64,000 nucleotides of DNA from Candidatus Gastranaerophilales bacterium. GTDB taxonomy: Bacteria; Cyanobacteriota; Vampirovibrionia; Gastranaerophilales; Gastranaerophilaceae. The position numbers were made by a program, and so were the translations under genes. Location of the stretch: contig JAFVFO010000038.1 of the NCBI GenBank assembly GCA_017475485.1, forward strand, positions 1 through 64,000. Direction: 5' to 3'. Numbering within the stretch: the first letter of the stretch is position 1; the number at the start of each line of letters is the position of its first letter. The notes under the pieces are model-generated. The model saw nothing but the letters and a program-made list of their open reading frames with translations. It was not told the DNA's origin and ran no database searches. This document shows, one piece after another, positions 17,563-26,684 of the stretch.

Positions 17563-18334
17563 AACAAGAATAGTTTGTATGGTATAAAACCCCTAATTTA
17601 TCTGCATTTTGAAGCCAAAAATTGTGAAGCGCGTTTCTTTGTAATTTGGCAACATATTCCTTTTTTCTTAATTTTTCAAATTCCGCTTCTATTCTTTCCG
17701 TTTCTTCTTTTGAATATTGGCTTGTTTCATTATTAATCAAGTCCAAATATTCCTGCATAATTTTTCTATCCTTGCCTTTTAGAATTTGAACAATCATTTG
17801 TTCATGCTTTTTTGCATATTCACAAACTTTTAAAACAGAAGGCATTTTTTTGTCTTTTTTTTGAAGCATTGAATATTCGCCAAGCGCATTAATTGCATAA
17901 ATGCTTTTTTCGCCTTCATAACTGTACAGATGTTCAAAGTCCGCATAAGAAATAGGATGTGCGGATTTATCTTTTAATATGGAAGGGTGCGAATGTATTA
18001 CTATGATTTGATTTGCGGAATCATTAAGAACTTCTTCCATATCATCACTTATTTCTACTTCATATTCATCTCCAAGCTCAAAATCAATAATTTCATCATC
18101 CATTACAAAAGCTACGCTTTCTTTTGGTTCAGATGACAATATACTATCCATAACAAGTCTTTTCACTCTATCAAAAGTTAACGCTGAAATCAAAGGAACA
18201 TTTTCACTTCTTAAAAAAGTATCCCTGTCTAAAAATCTTATCGCGGGTATATCCTGATAAAAATTTTGACGTTTTGAAATATTCCTGCAAAATGATATTT
18301 TATTTGAATTTATGACTTTACTAACTGATAACAT
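17555..18334 (-). CDS. JAMM/MPN-motif protein, putative metal-dependent isopeptidase-like
   Basis: A 259-residue protein with the complete JAMM metalloprotease signature: Glu72 (PKESVAF), His114 and His116 (VIHSHPS) and Asp132 after Ser129 (SYAD). In characterised members this site binds zinc and cleaves isopeptide or peptide bonds, or trims sulphur-carrier proteins. The C-terminal half (about 160-240) is charged and helical. No ubiquitin-like or E1-like partner is encoded nearby; the flanking genes are hydF and hydE. It lies between two convergent-divergent partners and shares its 3' end with hydF. Substrate unknown. Confidence 0.65.
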   Translation of the reverse strand: MLSVSKVINSNKISFCRNISKRQNFYQDIPAIRFLDRDTFLRSENVPLISALTFDRVKRLVMDSILSSEPKESVAFVMDDEIIDFELGDEYEVEISDDMEEVLNDSANQIIVIHSHPSILKDKSAHPISYADFEHLYSYEGEKSIYAINALGEYSMLQKKDKKMPSVLKVCEYAKKHEQMIVQILKGKDRKIMQEYLDLINNETSQYSKEETERIEAEFEKLRKKEYVAKLQRNALHNFWLQNADKLGVLYHTNYSCFS

Positions 18335-18374
18335 AATTAAAATATTTAAAAATCATAAAACATATTTTTTGCCG

Positions 18375-18383
18375 TGATAAAAT
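18375..18383 (+). promoter_or_regulatory. Extended -10 of a predicted leaderless promoter (hydE)
   Basis: TGATAAAAT (extended -10 form TGnTAAAAT) ends exactly 6 bases before ATG 18390. No ribosome site is present. Confidence 0.5.
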
Positions 18384-18389
18384 ATTGTT

Positions 18390-19370
18390 ATGAACAAAGA
18401 GGAAATAATAAATATATTAAATGACAACTCTCAAGATGATTTACTTTTTCAAAAAGCCGACAAAATAAGAAAAGAAAATGTCGGAGATGAAGTACATTTA
18501 AGGGGTTTAATCGAATTTTCAAATTATTGCATAAGACAATGCAAATACTGCGGCCTAAGAGCACCTAATACAAATATTGAAAGATATAGAATTTTACATG
18601 ATGAAATTCTTGAATATGCAAAAAACGCAGTCAACCTTGGTTATAGGACAATAGTTTTACAATCCGGAGAAGATAATTATTTCGATACGGATAAAATAAT
18701 TGAAATTATTAAAGATAATAAAAAGTTAGATGTTGCACTGACCCTTAGTATCGGCGAAAAAAGCTATGACGAATATAAGGAATTTAAAAAGGCAGGGGCG
18801 GATAGATACTTACTTAGAATTGAAACAACCGATGAAAAATTATACCAAAAAATGCACCCTAACGCTGATTTTAAAAACAGAAAACAATGCCTTTATAATT
18901 TAAAATCTCTGGGCTTTGAAACGGGAACAGGTTGTCTTGTAGGCTTAGAAGGGCAAACCATAGATAGCTTAGCAGATGATATTTTATTTTTTAAAGAACT
19001 AAATGCAGATATGGTAGGAATAGGGCCGTTTATCCCGCATCCTGATACACCTTTAAAAGGTGCAAAAACAGGGAACTTTAATCTTGCGCTAAAAGTAATG
19101 GCACTGACACGCATTATATTGCCTGATATAAATATCCCTGCAACAACCGCCATGGAAACGCTTAATCCAAACGGCAGATTAATTGCTTTGCAATCCGGCG
19201 CAAATGTTGTTATGCCAAATGTAACCGACACAAAATATCGTGCAAAATATGAAATATACCCCGGAAAAATCTGTATAAATGACCAACCTTCAAAATGCAG
19301 AGGATGTATAGAAGGCAAAATAAAATCCATAGGAAGAACAATTTCCAAAACTTACGGATTTAGAAACTAA
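18390..19370 (+). CDS. hydE: [FeFe]-hydrogenase maturation radical SAM protein HydE
   Basis: Radical SAM enzyme of H-cluster assembly that works with HydG and HydF. The 326-residue protein has the cluster motif CIRQCKYC (Cys47, Cys51, Cys54) and a second C-terminal motif Cys295-x7-Cys303-x2-Cys306 (CINDQPSKCRGC), typical of HydE. It is close to but separate from hydF. No hydG and no hydrogenase structural gene lie in this window. The stop codon overlaps the stop of the opposing AsmA-like gene (CTAA shared). Confidence 0.9.
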   Translation: MNKEEIINILNDNSQDDLLFQKADKIRKENVGDEVHLRGLIEFSNYCIRQCKYCGLRAPNTNIERYRILHDEILEYAKNAVNLGYRTIVLQSGEDNYFDTDKIIEIIKDNKKLDVALTLSIGEKSYDEYKEFKKAGADRYLLRIETTDEKLYQKMHPNADFKNRKQCLYNLKSLGFETGTGCLVGLEGQTIDSLADDILFFKELNADMVGIGPFIPHPDTPLKGAKTGNFNLALKVMALTRIILPDINIPATTAMETLNPNGRLIALQSGANVVMPNVTDTKYRAKYEIYPGKICINDQPSKCRGCIEGKIKSIGRTISKTYGFRN

Positions 19371-22300
19371 TTTCTTAATGCCCATTTAAAATATTTAATT
19401 GAATTATTATTGTTTAAAAGACCGTCTATTATAACAATAAATTCTCTTGTAGGGGAATTTTCCTGATAATTTACAAGTGCGGGAATTTTTGCCTTATCAT
19501 CAGGGGACATATAAACACTCATCATTTTTTCAATAGGGGATGATGTTAAAGATTCGATTACCTCTTTTGTATCATCAGAGCTTCTGTCAACAATCTGCGA
19601 TAGCGAAAATTTGCCAATATTACCCATAACACTTACTATATTCAAAGGAATTCTGCCTAATACCCTTAAAATAGCATGGTTATTAATGATATTATACCTG
19701 CCTTCAATATGCATACTCATATTTGTACCTTGAGTATTAATATATTGAATTTCCGCCATAGGAGAAGTAATTTTAACAGTTCCTTCAATGGTTTTAAAAT
19801 CACCCGTATTTTGTTTTGTTACGGATGAAACTATAGAGTTAAGAGTTAATTTTAAAATGCTCTGGGATAAAATATTTCCCGCCTGTAAAAATCTTTCCAA
19901 TTTTGCAAATTGGGCAAGTTCACCATTATTGATATTGAATTTTATATAACCTTGAAGCGAATTTAGTGCACTTTCATAATCAAGCCCCGTAAAACTAAGC
20001 CTTGATAATGCGCTTAATCTGCCGGATACCGCTATAGAATATTGTTTAAGATAGCTTGATAAATGTCTGACACTGATTTCTTTTAAAATCAGTTCTGTAT
20101 TTGTCTGCATACTTTTGATATTTATATTTGCACTTCCTTCAACTTTCCCTTGAAAAATATCTGCACTAAAGTGACGAATATTTAAAATATCGCCGTCTAA
20201 ACTGCCCTCAAAAACTACCGCATTGAATGTTGTATTTAAAATATCCAAAGAAGCAATCATCCCTTCAAGGTTTGAATTTTTAATTAAAAGGTCGCAATCT
20301 TGGATAAATAAGTTATACTTTTTACAAATGACGTTGTATAGTTTTGCATTTCCTGAAATCATTGGTTTATTCAGCGTGCCAAAAATAAAAATGTCACCTG
20401 TTGCATCAAAATTAAGATAATCCATTTTCGGCAATATGCAGGAAATTCTATCTGTTAAAGAAATTTTTAAGTTTTCAAAACGAGGGTTATTTTGCGAATA
20501 ATTCAATATGTTTCCCGATAATACAATTAAATTCTTAGCTCCTTGCATTATTTTGGCATTTTTAATTGATAATTTATTTTTATCTAAAGAAATATTTGCA
20601 ACAATCTCAGGAGTTTTATTTTTGATAATAATTAAATCATTATTCAAAGGAAGCAGAGCTTTAAATTCAATATCAAGAATTGAATCTTTTCTGTAATTCT
20701 TTAAAATACCTGATACATTTGCTTTTATGTTATTAAATTTAACTTCTGTTTTATCTATAAAAATGTTATTGTTTGATAATTTTAATTTTGCACTGTTATT
20801 ATAAATTTTATTATTTTCATATTCTATAATGTTATTTTTTGCGGTTATTAAAATTTCATCAATAATATTTTTATTCGGCTCTATTTTTAAAATACTTTCT
20901 TGAGATTGAATTAAAACATTAAGCGGCTTTATAAACATTTTAAGATTAGTTATTAAAGTATCTGCTTTAATTAACGGATTATTCAAAGTTCCCGAAATTT
21001 GAGCATTAATCTTAACAAAGCCCGATTTAAAAATATAATCATTAAATTCAGGTATAATATGAGATAATAAAGGCAAAGTTTTAAGCGTATTTATAACTTG
21101 CGCAATATTAATTAAATCTGAATTAATCTTCAAATTCAAATTTGTCTTATCATCAATACATCCTTGCGCGTGGAACTTTGAATTATCAACAAATGCGGTT
21201 GTTTTTGGGATATTAATTTTATTGTTTTCAAAGTTAATATCCGAATTAATATCATGTAAAATCAACCCTGTTTTTTTATCGGTTAATTTGGTATTTGTTA
21301 CACGCGCAAATCCCCTTGAAACAATTGTTTTAAAGTTGCTTTTTAAATAAATATCAGCACTTGTTTTACCTGTAATATCAATATCATCAAAGTTATATTT
21401 TAAATTGAAAATTTTAAACAAAGCATTTGAAATTTTCTTTAAATCAGATAAATCAATCTCGCTTGAATTCAATTTTAACTCTACAAATTTATTTTTAGAA
21501 TAATCAGCATTCAAATTTAATTTTATAAATTGATTTTTAATTAAATTAAAATTGCCTTCCGCTTTGAATTTTTCACCTTTAAAAGTAAGAAGCATTTGAT
21601 TTTTGGGTATTTGAATATTATCAATTACAAAATTTAAATCATCAAACAAAATTATACCCGTTATATTATTTTTCTTGTCGGTTGAATTAATTTTTAAATC
21701 TATATTTGATTGTGTATAAAATCTATATTTATAAGCATAAATCAACGGGTTATAGTTTAATTTTGCAATATCTGACTTTATCCCTTTAATAAAGTCATTT
21801 TGCGCTTTATACTGAAGGTAAAGTTTAAAATCATTAACTTTTGTATTAGCATAAATCGAACCCTGGGTTTCAATTATAACAGGTTTTTGAATATCACTTG
21901 AAGAAAAGGTTAGTTTTTTTGTATTTAATTTAAAATTCTTTTTAACATTTTCATCATACAAATTAAACAATAATTCATCGCAAATTATTTTTATATTTCT
22001 CAGGGTAAATTTTGAAGTTTTAAAATCAAAAATATCCGCATCAAAATAATCGAAGCAATCATAGTGATTATTTTTTGTGAAATTTGTATTAATTACAATC
22101 TTTTTGGTTTTAATTTTATTTAAGTCAATATAGTTGAAAAATAAAGTAATTAAATCTATTTCTATATCAGGTTCATAAAGCGCTACAAAATTCCTTTTGT
22201 CGGGAAAATTCAGGGCGATTTTATCTGCCTGCAATTTTATATCAAATTTATAATCAGGCATAATTTTTAATTCACTGATATCTAAAACCAGCTTTGAATG

Positions 22301-22519
22301 AGCTTTCAGATAATTATTTAAATACCCTTCAACCCTTTCATCATTAAAATATTTAGGAAGTAAAAATAAATAAGAAGAATAAATAAATGCAATTAATACA
22401 AATAACGAAATAAAAATATTTCTAAAAAAGCCAAAGAGAACAAAAGAAGCGGGTAATTTCACCCTTGATATTTTATTTAATAATCTTTTCCAAATAGCTT
22501 TTCTTTTAAAATATATCAT
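19367..22519 (-). CDS. AsmA-like protein (first of three), end of the tonB operon
   Basis: A 1050-residue protein with one N-terminal membrane segment (about 29-52) and a very long beta-rich periplasmic body of repeated short strands, ending in the AsmA-type C-terminal region (from about 830, RLSFTGLDYESALNSLQGYI). By analogy with AsmA/TamB/YhdP-type proteins it may form a hydrophobic groove that moves phospholipids between the two membranes. It starts directly after exbD copy 2 with no spacer, so it is probably translated as part of the tonB-exbB-exbD-exbD unit. Confidence 0.8.
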   Translation of the reverse strand: MIYFKRKAIWKRLLNKISRVKLPASFVLFGFFRNIFISLFVLIAFIYSSYLFLLPKYFNDERVEGYLNNYLKAHSKLVLDISELKIMPDYKFDIKLQADKIALNFPDKRNFVALYEPDIEIDLITLFFNYIDLNKIKTKKIVINTNFTKNNHYDCFDYFDADIFDFKTSKFTLRNIKIICDELLFNLYDENVKKNFKLNTKKLTFSSSDIQKPVIIETQGSIYANTKVNDFKLYLQYKAQNDFIKGIKSDIAKLNYNPLIYAYKYRFYTQSNIDLKINSTDKKNNITGIILFDDLNFVIDNIQIPKNQMLLTFKGEKFKAEGNFNLIKNQFIKLNLNADYSKNKFVELKLNSSEIDLSDLKKISNALFKIFNLKYNFDDIDITGKTSADIYLKSNFKTIVSRGFARVTNTKLTDKKTGLILHDINSDINFENNKINIPKTTAFVDNSKFHAQGCIDDKTNLNLKINSDLINIAQVINTLKTLPLLSHIIPEFNDYIFKSGFVKINAQISGTLNNPLIKADTLITNLKMFIKPLNVLIQSQESILKIEPNKNIIDEILITAKNNIIEYENNKIYNNSAKLKLSNNNIFIDKTEVKFNNIKANVSGILKNYRKDSILDIEFKALLPLNNDLIIIKNKTPEIVANISLDKNKLSIKNAKIMQGAKNLIVLSGNILNYSQNNPRFENLKISLTDRISCILPKMDYLNFDATGDIFIFGTLNKPMISGNAKLYNVICKKYNLFIQDCDLLIKNSNLEGMIASLDILNTTFNAVVFEGSLDGDILNIRHFSADIFQGKVEGSANINIKSMQTNTELILKEISVRHLSSYLKQYSIAVSGRLSALSRLSFTGLDYESALNSLQGYIKFNINNGELAQFAKLERFLQAGNILSQSILKLTLNSIVSSVTKQNTGDFKTIEGTVKITSPMAEIQYINTQGTNMSMHIEGRYNIINNHAILRVLGRIPLNIVSVMGNIGKFSLSQIVDRSSDDTKEVIESLTSSPIEKMMSVYMSPDDKAKIPALVNYQENSPTREFIVIIDGLLNNNNSIKYFKWALRN

Positions 22520-22903
22520 CTATAATTCAACTATTGAAATGCTTGTGACTCCTGCGTTTCTTGCATTATCCATTAATTTTACAACATATTCATGGGATGA
22601 ATTGCCGTCTGCTTGAATTAGCATACCGTCAGGATTTGCCGAGATTTTTTCTTTCAAGGCAGTCAATAATTCCCCTTGCGAAATTTCAGAGTTATTTATC
22701 AGATATCTGTTATCGGCAGTCACCGTTACGGTTAAAATTTTGCTGTCTTTGTTTACTTGATTTTGTTCAACATATTGAGGAACGGCTAAAGATAAACCTT
22801 GTTGGTCTAAAATCGGCGCAATAACCATCATCAAAATTAACAATACAAGGAAAATATCCGTTAAAGGCGTGATGTTTATTTCATTAAAAGTTTGTCTTTT
22901 CAT
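22520..22903 (-). CDS. exbD: ExbD/TolR-family protein, copy 2
   Basis: Inner-membrane component of a proton-driven TonB or Tol motor. The 127-residue protein has the single membrane helix with the essential aspartate Asp16 in ITPLTDIFLVLL, then a periplasmic domain. It overlaps the first exbD by 4 bases. The two copies share their N-terminal region (FNEINITPLTDIFLVLLI) but differ in the periplasmic part, so they may form a hetero-oligomer. Confidence 0.9.
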   Translation of the reverse strand: MKRQTFNEINITPLTDIFLVLLILMMVIAPILDQQGLSLAVPQYVEQNQVNKDSKILTVTVTADNRYLINNSEISQGELLTALKEKISANPDGMLIQADGNSSHEYVVKLMDNARNAGVTSISIVEL

Positions 22904-23346
22904 TGTTTATCCTCATGCTCTAAAAGAGCTTTTTGTTCTGCCATTGGAAGCGGAGTACCTGCAACAACAAGTTTTTCAAAGCCTGAATTTTGTGCAGCCT
23001 TCATAACCTTCATAATTTCAGAACTTTTTGTTGATTTATCCGCCCTTACGACAACTTCTTTTTTCTCAATATTGTTAATTATGCCTGACAGACTACTTTC
23101 CAGATTGTTTTGCGAAACTTTCGTTTCGTTAACATAAAAAGAACCGTCTTTTGTAATTGAAACAGTTGCATTTTTTGTTTCTATACCCGTACCGGAATTG
23201 ATATCAGGCATGGTAATATTATTATCAACTGTTTGAAAACTCGGTGCTATAACCATCATAATAATTAACAGCACAAGAAAAATATCCGTTAAAGGTGTGA
23301 TATTTATTTCATTAAAAGTCTTTTTTCTATCTTCTTGAGATTGCAT
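22900..23346 (-). CDS. exbD: ExbD/TolR-family protein, copy 1
   Basis: A 148-residue paralogue of the next gene with the membrane aspartate Asp21 in ITPLTDIFLVLL. The periplasmic domain ends in an acidic tail (LLEHEDKQ). It follows exbB by 12 bases. Two consecutive exbD genes after one exbB are also seen in some other TonB loci. Confidence 0.9.
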   Translation of the reverse strand: MQSQEDRKKTFNEINITPLTDIFLVLLIIMMVIAPSFQTVDNNITMPDINSGTGIETKNATVSITKDGSFYVNETKVSQNNLESSLSGIINNIEKKEVVVRADKSTKSSEIMKVMKAAQNSGFEKLVVAGTPLPMAEQKALLEHEDKQ

Positions 23347-23358
23347 TGTATTACCTTT

Positions 23359-24009
23359 TTATTGCAAAGCAATTGAATTATTGTTGTCAACATTAACTTC
23401 TTCATCAGAATCAATAAAACTTAAAAATACTAATTTGATTAATTTAAAGTCTGATTCAAATCTTGCAACTACTGTTTGAAAATAGTTAAACATAACAACC
23501 GCAATAATTGCAACACCCAAACCAAAGGCTGTTGCAATAAGAGCTGAGGCGATACCTGTTGCAACTGCAGCTGATTGATTGCCTTGAGTTGCCAGGTCTT
23601 GGAAAGTATATAAAATACCAACTACCGTACCAAACAAACCCAAAAAAGGTGCAACACCACCAATAGTACCTAATATTGTTAAGTGTCTTTCCAATTTTCT
23701 TGTTGCTAAAGACGAAGAAATATCATAAGCCCTTGAAAAACCTGCTTTTTGTTCGGTATAAATTCTTAGAGCTTCATCAACCATTTCAGAAATTATACCG
23801 CCCAATTGAACAGAAATTCTCTGTGCTGCAGCAATATTATTTTTAACTAATGCCTTTTGCAAGCTGGGTATAAATTCTGAAATATTTCTTTCATTTTTTC
23901 TATAATAAACAATTCTGTTAATTGCAACATATACCACCAAAATCGAGCAAATGAATATCGGACTCAATAAAGCCCAGTCTTTTGCAATTGCTTTTAAAAT
24001 TAAATCCAT
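23359..24009 (-). CDS. exbB: ExbB/TolQ-family proton channel protein
   Basis: A 216-residue inner-membrane protein with three membrane segments. The conserved MotA/TolQ/ExbB region is seen as GTIGGVAPFLGLFGTVVGIL (about 114-133) and the following helix ALIATAFGLGVAIIAVVMFN. With ExbD it forms the proton-driven stator that energises TonB or Tol. It lies between tonB and two exbD genes. Confidence 0.93.
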   Translation of the reverse strand: MDLILKAIAKDWALLSPIFICSILVVYVAINRIVYYRKNERNISEFIPSLQKALVKNNIAAAQRISVQLGGIISEMVDEALRIYTEQKAGFSRAYDISSSLATRKLERHLTILGTIGGVAPFLGLFGTVVGILYTFQDLATQGNQSAAVATGIASALIATAFGLGVAIIAVVMFNYFQTVVARFESDFKLIKLVFLSFIDSDEEVNVDNNNSIALQ

Positions 24010-24027
24010 TGTTTTATCCTTCTTTTT

Positions 24028-25260
24028 CTATTTTAATACACTGTTTAATACGTTATAGTCAAATGTAAATTCAATAGGAACGCTTTGACCTTTGAACTCA
24101 GGGGGCAGAGGCCTGAAAGGCGCAGTTTGTTCTATCGCACTCATCGCAGCTCTATCTGCCAAAGGCACACCTGATGACTTAACTATTCGTTTATTTAATA
24201 ATCTGCCATCTCTGCTGATTGTAAATGTAATTACAACACGCTTAGATGAATCTCCTTTCGGGGGTGTCCAATTTCTTTTTATTCTTTGTTCTAAATCTCT
24301 CATATAAGGGCCCCAGTTAGGCTGTTTAATGGCATCTATACCGGGTGCACCGTTAGGATTGCCGGGCGATGGATTACCGCCTGAGCCAAAACCGCCTGAC
24401 GAACCGCGTGATGCGTATGAACCGCCGGATGATGAACCCGAAGCACCTTTTGAACCGCCGGATGATGAAAACTTAGGCGCAGGAGCGCTTGAACCTTTTG
24501 AACCGCCGGAACTTCCCCTCGTTGGAATTGCCCCTGTAGGAGCATACTTACCACCTGCCGGTGAAGATGAAGGAGTTGGTATTGCAAACGGGCCTTTAGA
24601 TGACGGCATAGGAATTTTCGGCGCAGAAGGCTTTGCTACACCTTGGTTTGTGGGTTTATTTGCGGGTTTCAAGTTTGCATTAGGTGCTTTAACTGCACTT
24701 GGCTTAGAAACCGCGGGTTTTGTATTTTGTTGTTTCTGAGGTGTTGTTTTTGTTTGCGCTGCAGGCTGTTTTGGCTGTTGTTTTGGTGTCTGTACAGCGG
24801 GTTTTTGAGGCTGTTTTTGAACCTGCTTTTGAGGTTCTTTTTTAGCGGGTTTTTGAGGCTGAGCTTTAGCCTGAGGTGCAGGTTTTGAATTAGCACCTTT
24901 TGGTGTAGGCTGTGATATTGCCCTTTTTGGGTCATGCTTTCCGCCTGCTTGAGAATCTCTATCTGCACGAATTTTTGTATTTTTATTTATAGGGGGCTTT
25001 GATTCTTGCTGCACAAGTTTAAATTCAATATCCCTCTGCGGTAATTCCGGAAGGTCAAACTTCGGAAAAGCAATTCCTAATGCGGATAAAAGCATTATAA
25101 GCCCTGCAAGCAAGCCGTGCAAAACTAATGATAATATTAATCCCGTTGAAGTTTTCATTTCATCGGAATAATTAAAGAAATTAGGCAGGCTTCTTGATGC
25201 TGAGAGCATTTCATCAGCAATAGAATTTTGTATGTCGAATTTGTTTTTAATTTGTGTCAT
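24028..25260 (-). CDS. tonB: TonB-like energy transducer
   Basis: A 410-residue protein with one membrane helix (about 41-64, GLILSLVLHGLLAGLIMLLSAL), a long Pro/Lys/Gln-rich spacer (about 110-215), a Ser/Gly-rich segment (about 230-300) and a C-terminal TonB domain (from NWGPYMRDLEQRIKRNWTPP to the end). It would span the periplasm and pass energy from ExbBD to outer-membrane receptors. The spacer explains the false ORFs on the opposite strand. First gene of its operon; no TonB-dependent receptor is present in the window. Confidence 0.9.
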   Translation of the reverse strand: MTQIKNKFDIQNSIADEMLSASRSLPNFFNYSDEMKTSTGLILSLVLHGLLAGLIMLLSALGIAFPKFDLPELPQRDIEFKLVQQESKPPINKNTKIRADRDSQAGGKHDPKRAISQPTPKGANSKPAPQAKAQPQKPAKKEPQKQVQKQPQKPAVQTPKQQPKQPAAQTKTTPQKQQNTKPAVSKPSAVKAPNANLKPANKPTNQGVAKPSAPKIPMPSSKGPFAIPTPSSSPAGGKYAPTGAIPTRGSSGGSKGSSAPAPKFSSSGGSKGASGSSSGGSYASRGSSGGFGSGGNPSPGNPNGAPGIDAIKQPNWGPYMRDLEQRIKRNWTPPKGDSSKRVVITFTISRDGRLLNKRIVKSSGVPLADRAAMSAIEQTAPFRPLPPEFKGQSVPIEFTFDYNVLNSVLK

Positions 25261-25331
25261 CTTTTTTTTATTTCTAGTTGATTTTATTATTTGATGAGCA
25301 AGTTTATATGAAAATTACCCACCGGATTAAT

Positions 25332-26024
25332 TTATTGTGCCCCCAGTGTTATTGGCTGGTCAAACAATATATTAATTTGACTGTTGGCAGGAATTGATAT
25401 GTTATCACCCTTTGTTGCAATTGCCTTTGCAACACCAAGGCCACCGCCCAATGCAGTACCGTATATTGCACCTCTGCCTACTTCACCGCCGGACATTGGG
25501 CCGAGCGCCGTACCGAGTATTGCACCCGCACCTGCACCAATTACTGCATCTTTAGCATACTCTTTTGCGGTATCCTTTGCCGTTCCGCCTTTTAAAATTC
25601 CCGTAGAATCCGATGTAGCAATAACTGCACTTATAGGAATTACATTATTATACGGAGTTCTGATTGTAGTAAAACGAATTTGCATTTGCGCATTTTTTCC
25701 GCCTATGCCTGCTTTTTTATTTAATACTATGCTTCCTGATATTGTGCTTCCTTTTGAAGCAATTAATTTTCCGTTATATGTAAAATCTGATGTTAAAACA
25801 GCGCTAACGGTTTGACCCGTTACGGCCGTATTTGAATTTAATTCTTGAGATAAAACAGCGCTTGCACTTGCACCTGCAGGCACATAAAGCGCATATCCCT
25901 GTAGTGAAGTATTTGCGGATGTATCTATCGGCGGAGTTGCATATTGAAAATTAGCACTTGCAAATGCACCTTGAAGCGCAAAAACTGATGTTAATAAGAT
26001 ATATGAAAGAATATTCTTTTTCAT
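25332..26024 (-). CDS. Secreted glycine-zipper protein
   Basis: A 230-residue protein with a clear signal peptide (ending ALQGAFASA). The middle (about 45-130) resembles the beta-barrel part of VirB10/TrbI-type proteins: VPAGASASAVLSQEL, then VSAVLTSDF and IASKGSTISGSIV. It is followed by a glycine zipper (DAVIGAGAGAILGTALGPMSGG) that could insert into a membrane. A GAGG ribosome site and a TACAAT box precede it. Function unknown; the likeness to secretion-channel proteins is by pattern only. Confidence 0.65.
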   Translation of the reverse strand: MKKNILSYILLTSVFALQGAFASANFQYATPPIDTSANTSLQGYALYVPAGASASAVLSQELNSNTAVTGQTVSAVLTSDFTYNGKLIASKGSTISGSIVLNKKAGIGGKNAQMQIRFTTIRTPYNNVIPISAVIATSDSTGILKGGTAKDTAKEYAKDAVIGAGAGAILGTALGPMSGGEVGRGAIYGTALGGGLGVAKAIATKGDNISIPANSQINILFDQPITLGAQ

Positions 26025-26090
26025 GAATCCTCACCCTATTAATTGTATCCAAGGTTATTTTACCATACTAAAAGTTTTTTACAAATATTT

Positions 26091-26636
26091 TTATTCATAT
26101 ACATAATAATCTTCATCAATTTGCACAAACAAACTATCGCGCATGTTAATAACCATGTGTTTCCCGAATTCATAATCTCCGGAAGGAACATATTTATACG
26201 TTCCGCCCCAAATACTTCCATAGACTTTAAGCGGAAAATATGATTTATTGTATGAAGCGGGGTCTGTTAAATTTCCCCCCAGGGTATCGGTATTACCGAA
26301 AATTAACGTTCCTTTAACAGGCTCCATATAGCCTTCTTTTGTAATTATATCCGTTATGTTAACTTTCATTGCGGCATTAACTCCTAATACCGGCATTTTC
26401 AGCATGCTTACATACCCTTTAAAGATATCACCCTTGCCAAAGGCCTTTGTTTCTTGCACCCAGACATCAGCAGGAACGGCAAAATACACCAAAGACCCTT
26501 CTTCTAATTGTTCGGTTGATAAAGGAACTTTTGTATATACCTTAATAAGCGTACCTTTTGGAACATAAGGATCATAAGCACAAAAGGCAATTGAAAACAA
26601 CATAACAAAAAATATAATTATTATTTTTTTAAACAT
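26091..26636 (-). CDS. Secreted hypothetical protein
   Basis: A 181-residue protein with a signal peptide (MFKKIIIIFFVMLFSIAFC), predicted to be exported. The pattern KGTLIKVYTKVPLSTEQLEEG, followed by FGKGDIFKGYVSML, recalls the start of the neighbouring glycine-zipper protein (a 'threshold value, then KG..IxGxV' layout), so the two may be distant relatives. A TAATAT box lies 6 bases before the ATG and no ribosome site is seen. Confidence 0.6.
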   Translation of the reverse strand: MFKKIIIIFFVMLFSIAFCAYDPYVPKGTLIKVYTKVPLSTEQLEEGSLVYFAVPADVWVQETKAFGKGDIFKGYVSMLKMPVLGVNAAMKVNITDIITKEGYMEPVKGTLIFGNTDTLGGNLTDPASYNKSYFPLKVYGSIWGGTYKYVPSGDYEFGKHMVINMRDSLFVQIDEDYYVYE

Positions 26637-26642
26637 ACTTCA

Positions 26643-26670
26643 ATATTAATAGATTTTTATAGAATTTCAA
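26643..26670 (-). promoter_or_regulatory. Predicted leaderless promoter of the secreted hypothetical protein gene
   Basis: TTGAAA (26665-26670), 16 bp, TAATAT (26643-26648), then exactly 6 bases to ATG 26636. It overlaps the divergent promoter of the AsmA-like gene. Confidence 0.5.
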
Positions 26671-26672
26671 CC

Positions 26673-26678
26673 TATAAT
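26673..26678 (+). promoter_or_regulatory. -10 box of a predicted leaderless promoter (second AsmA-like gene)
   Basis: A perfect TATAAT ends 6 bases before ATG 26685, with no Shine-Dalgarno sequence. The divergent gene starts only 48 bp away. Confidence 0.5.
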
Positions 26679-26684
26679 AAAAGT

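Noticed and set aside
24329..24739. 136-residue Pro/Glu/Gly-rich plus-strand ORF
   Set aside because: It is antisense to the low-complexity Ser/Gly/Pro spacer of tonB, which keeps all frames open; no start signal is present.
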